Origin: Bradyrhizobium agreste | GTDB lineage: Bacteria; Pseudomonadota; Alphaproteobacteria; Rhizobiales; Xanthobacteraceae | Length of the DNA stretch: 64,000 bases | Direction: 5' to 3' | Assembly: GCF_016031625.1 (NCBI RefSeq) | Contig: NZ_JACCHP010000007.1 | Span: 372,001-436,000, forward strand | In this document: positions 61,991-64,000 of the stretch, piece by piece | How the letters are laid out: every line of letters begins with the position of its first letter | How positions within the stretch are numbered: position 1 is the stretch's first letter | Position numbers and translations under genes: made by a program | The notes under the pieces: generated by a model | The model's input: only the letters and a program-made list of their open reading frames with translations | Database searches by the model: none | Told to the model about the DNA's origin: nothing

Positions 61991-64000
61991 CTATCTTACC
62001 TCACCCTCGCCGATCAGCGCGAACGGTCCCCACATCGCGGGATAAGCGTTGCGTGGCGACGAGGTGTCATCGAGATAGGTTAACATCGCGCGGCGCAAGG
62101 CTTCGGCACGACCGAGCTTCGGTTCGTTCTTGAGCAGCTCGAACGTCGATGTGGTCAAGCGGGTCGCAGCCTCCGAATCCACCGCCCAATGCGACACCAA
62201 CAGCGCGCGGGCACCTGCGTAGAAGAACGAGCGCGCCAATCCCGACAACGCCTCGGCACCGGGCTTGTCGCCGGCGATGGTGTTGCAGGCGGACAGCACA
62301 ACCCAATCGGCATTGAGCTTGAGCTGGGCCACTTCGCTCGCGGTGAGAAGACCATCGTCGAGTTCCGTCGCCTGGTCGGGGATGGAGAGCGCAAGCGAGG
62401 GCTCCCCCAACCCCTTGACATCGCCGGCAACGAGGCCGTGAGTGGCAAAGTAGATGATGCCGTATTGGGCAAGCGCTGCACGCTTGAGCGTCGTTTCGCT
62501 GGCGTCGCGGCCGAGATGGATGTCGGCCTCGGCAGCGCCGACGTCCCTCGCCACCGCGTTCAACTCATCGGCGGTATCGGGCAGCTGCGGCAGTGCCTGC
62601 GCCAGGCGCGCACGATCAACGCCTGCCCCGCGCCAGAAGTCGGCATAGGCGATCGTCGCGATGCTGCGTGCGGCGACCTTGCCGCTCGCGGCGCGCCGAT
62701 CGGCAGGCCCTTCGGCGGCAGGGTTGAACACGGGATCGCCGAAACCGGTCATCGGCTTGATGCTTTGATCCTTGCGCGCAAAAGCGCGCAGCGATTTCAG
62801 GCTGATCACCGACGGCAGCACCGAGATCGCCTGGCGCCGCAGCAGCCAGGCAGCACTGCGATAGCCTTCGAGGTTGTCCGGGATCGCCGCCTGCGGCTTC
62901 TCCGTGACCAAGAGATGAAACGGCAATGCGGTCAACGCCGCCGACGGCACGACCAGCAGGTTGCGCTTGTCCTTCGTCAGCGCCTCGACCGGGCCGAGCA
63001 GCGCGACATAGAGCTCGTTGGCAAGGCCAAGGTCGAACAATCCCGATTTGCCGGATGCATCGCGCGCCTTGCCGACATCGAGCCCCCTGCGGAAGGCCGT
63101 GACCTTCTGTGTGACCGCGTCCGCGTCGAGCGGAATCTCCTTCCAATCGACGCTCTCGCGCGTGATCGCGACGACATAGCTCCGCCTGTCGACGACGGAA
63201 TAGATCACCATCGCCTCGTCGGACGCCAGCAGCGGCTGGATGTCCTTCACGGTCAGCGGCAGCGGGTTGGAGAGCGAGGAATAGTCGGGAAACTCGACCG
63301 CGAGTGTCTTCTGTAATCCGTTGCGCGCGCTCGTGATCGCCGCGATCCGCGCGCGGCTGCGCTGCTCGGCCGCGACGTCGCGCTGGGCCGATGGCTTCGA
63401 CACCGCGGCGATGATCGCCTTGTCGAGCGCTTCGGACTCTGCCGCAAGATCCTGATCCTTGCGCACGAGCTCGGCGAGCCGGTCGCTGCCGGCGGCGAGC
63501 CGCACCGCAAGCTTGTTCACGGCAGAAGCGGCAGAGGATTGCGTGCCGCGCTGGATCGCACCGAGCGCATCGTCGAGAGCCTTTTCGCTCGCCAGCAGCG
63601 ATTGCTGCCGTGCCGCGAACAGGATCGGCAGCACGACACGCAGCTGCGCACGATTGGCCGCGAGCGTCTTCTGCGCGAACGGCAGGGCGTCCGCCGTCCG
63701 TCCCGCCGCCTGCAGGAAATCGGCGAGATTGCTGGTCGAGGTCGCGACATCAGGGTGATCGGGCCCGAGCGCACGTTCGCGGATCACCAGCGCGCGGCGA
63801 TAGAGCAGCTCGGCATCGGCATAACGCTGCTGGTGCTGATAGAGCCCGGCGAGATTGTTGAGCGAGCGCGCGACATCGGGATGTTCAGGCCCCAGCACCT
63901 TTTCACGGATCGCGAGGGAGCGCTTGATCGGCGCCTCGGCATCGGCGTCGCGATTGAGGTCGCGCTCGACCTGTCCGATGTTGTTCAGGACCGTGGCAAC
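61991..64000 (-). CDS. TPR-CHAT protease-like protein (5' end outside the window)
   Basis: The frame runs from TAG at 61991 to the window end without a stop. The N-terminal part holds tetratricopeptide units of kinesin-light-chain type (HPDVARSLNNLAGLYQHQQR, then LGPDHPDVATSTSNLADF). A helical linker and a complete CHAT caspase-like domain follow: IIYFATHGLVAGD carries the catalytic His and WVVLSACNTIAG the catalytic Cys, followed by LSGLARSFFYAGARALLVSH. Both catalytic residues are intact. Such proteins act in programmed proteolysis or signalling; their partners are unknown. A 284-nt intergenic gap separates it from pckA. Confidence 0.88.
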   Translation of the reverse strand, partial: VATVLNNIGQVERDLNRDADAEAPIKRSLAIREKVLGPEHPDVARSLNNLAGLYQHQQRYADAELLYRRALVIRERALGPDHPDVATSTSNLADFLQAAGRTADALPFAQKTLAANRAQLRVVLPILFAARQQSLLASEKALDDALGAIQRGTQSSAASAVNKLAVRLAAGSDRLAELVRKDQDLAAESEALDKAIIAAVSKPSAQRDVAAEQRSRARIAAITSARNGLQKTLAVEFPDYSSLSNPLPLTVKDIQPLLASDEAMVIYSVVDRRSYVVAITRESVDWKEIPLDADAVTQKVTAFRRGLDVGKARDASGKSGLFDLGLANELYVALLGPVEALTKDKRNLLVVPSAALTALPFHLLVTEKPQAAIPDNLEGYRSAAWLLRRQAISVLPSVISLKSLRAFARKDQSIKPMTGFGDPVFNPAAEGPADRRAASGKVAARSIATIAYADFWRGAGVDRARLAQALPQLPDTADELNAVARDVGAAEADIHLGRDASETTLKRAALAQYGIIYFATHGLVAGDVKGLGEPSLALSIPDQATELDDGLLTASEVAQLKLNADWVVLSACNTIAGDKPGAEALSGLARSFFYAGARALLVSHWAVDSEAATRLTTSTFELLKNEPKLGRAEALRRAMLTYLDDTSSPRNAYPAMWGPFALIGEGEVR

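Overview
The window looks like a chromosomal segment of Bradyrhizobium or a very close relative (Alphaproteobacteria, Nitrobacteraceae). The evidence is the high GC content, the gene families and their sequences (dapD-dapE, a DnaX without zinc cysteines next to a small SRP RNA, PyrE, PckA, a DUF2865 protein) and many copies of palindromic intergenic repeats of the kind that fill Bradyrhizobium genomes. I saw no rRNA, tRNA, prophage, insertion sequence or CRISPR array. The taxonomic call is inference from recognition, not from a database search.

Layout. 1-4.6 kb: lysine biosynthesis (dapD end, dapE), a solo GIY-YIG protein bracketed by repeat arms, then truA, fmt and def on the minus strand. 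4.7-7.5 kb: rmuC behind a CtrA-like box, and an AmpG-like MFS permease. 7.5-11.5 kb: two small secreted proteins, then recR, ybaB and dnaX with the SRP RNA. 11.7-16.0 kb: an amino-acid-type ABC importer coupled by 4-nt overlaps to an atypical SDR protein and a muconate-cycloisomerase-like enzyme. 16.3-19.2 kb: HIT protein, NudC, PfkB kinase, Lrp regulator. 19.3-23.0 kb: an OmpR-type two-component pair divergent from two tiny secreted proteins and a fatty acid hydroxylase, with a clear direct-repeat box between them. 23-30.6 kb: phosphomannomutase, an aspartic protease, HrpB, UDP-glucose dehydrogenase and an acyltransferase (surface polysaccharide theme). 30.8-38 kb: polA, LysE exporter, GST, pyrE and DUF2865.

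38-41.4 kb: PdeM and a ligase-associated DEXH helicase. 41.7-46.6 kb: a frameshifted NTF2-like gene, RidA, a PAS-PAS-XRE fusion and a chemoreceptor. 46.7-53 kb: an FAD dehydrogenase, a ClpP-like periplasmic protein, a SCO protein, a substrate-binding protein, and TauE with a TIGR02186-like partner. 53-56 kb: a metal-dependent hydrolase, an EamA exporter divergent from a LysR regulator, and a small secreted protein. 56.3-64 kb: glycogen phosphorylase, a thioesterase-like protein, pckA with a strong terminator, and a TPR-CHAT protease that runs off the window end.

Most promising for new biology: (1) the solo GIY-YIG gene flanked by arms of the abundant palindromic repeat, which suggests a nuclease-repeat partnership comparable to RAYT/REP; (2) the two-component system with its shared box and the secreted Gly-Pro-repeat protein; (3) the transporter-SDR-cycloisomerase operon, whose SDR has lost its catalytic Tyr and Lys; (4) a DNA polymerase I that has lost proofreading motifs; (5) a PAS-PAS-XRE regulator; (6) a ClpP-like periplasmic protein. 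All functional statements rest on motif reading by eye.
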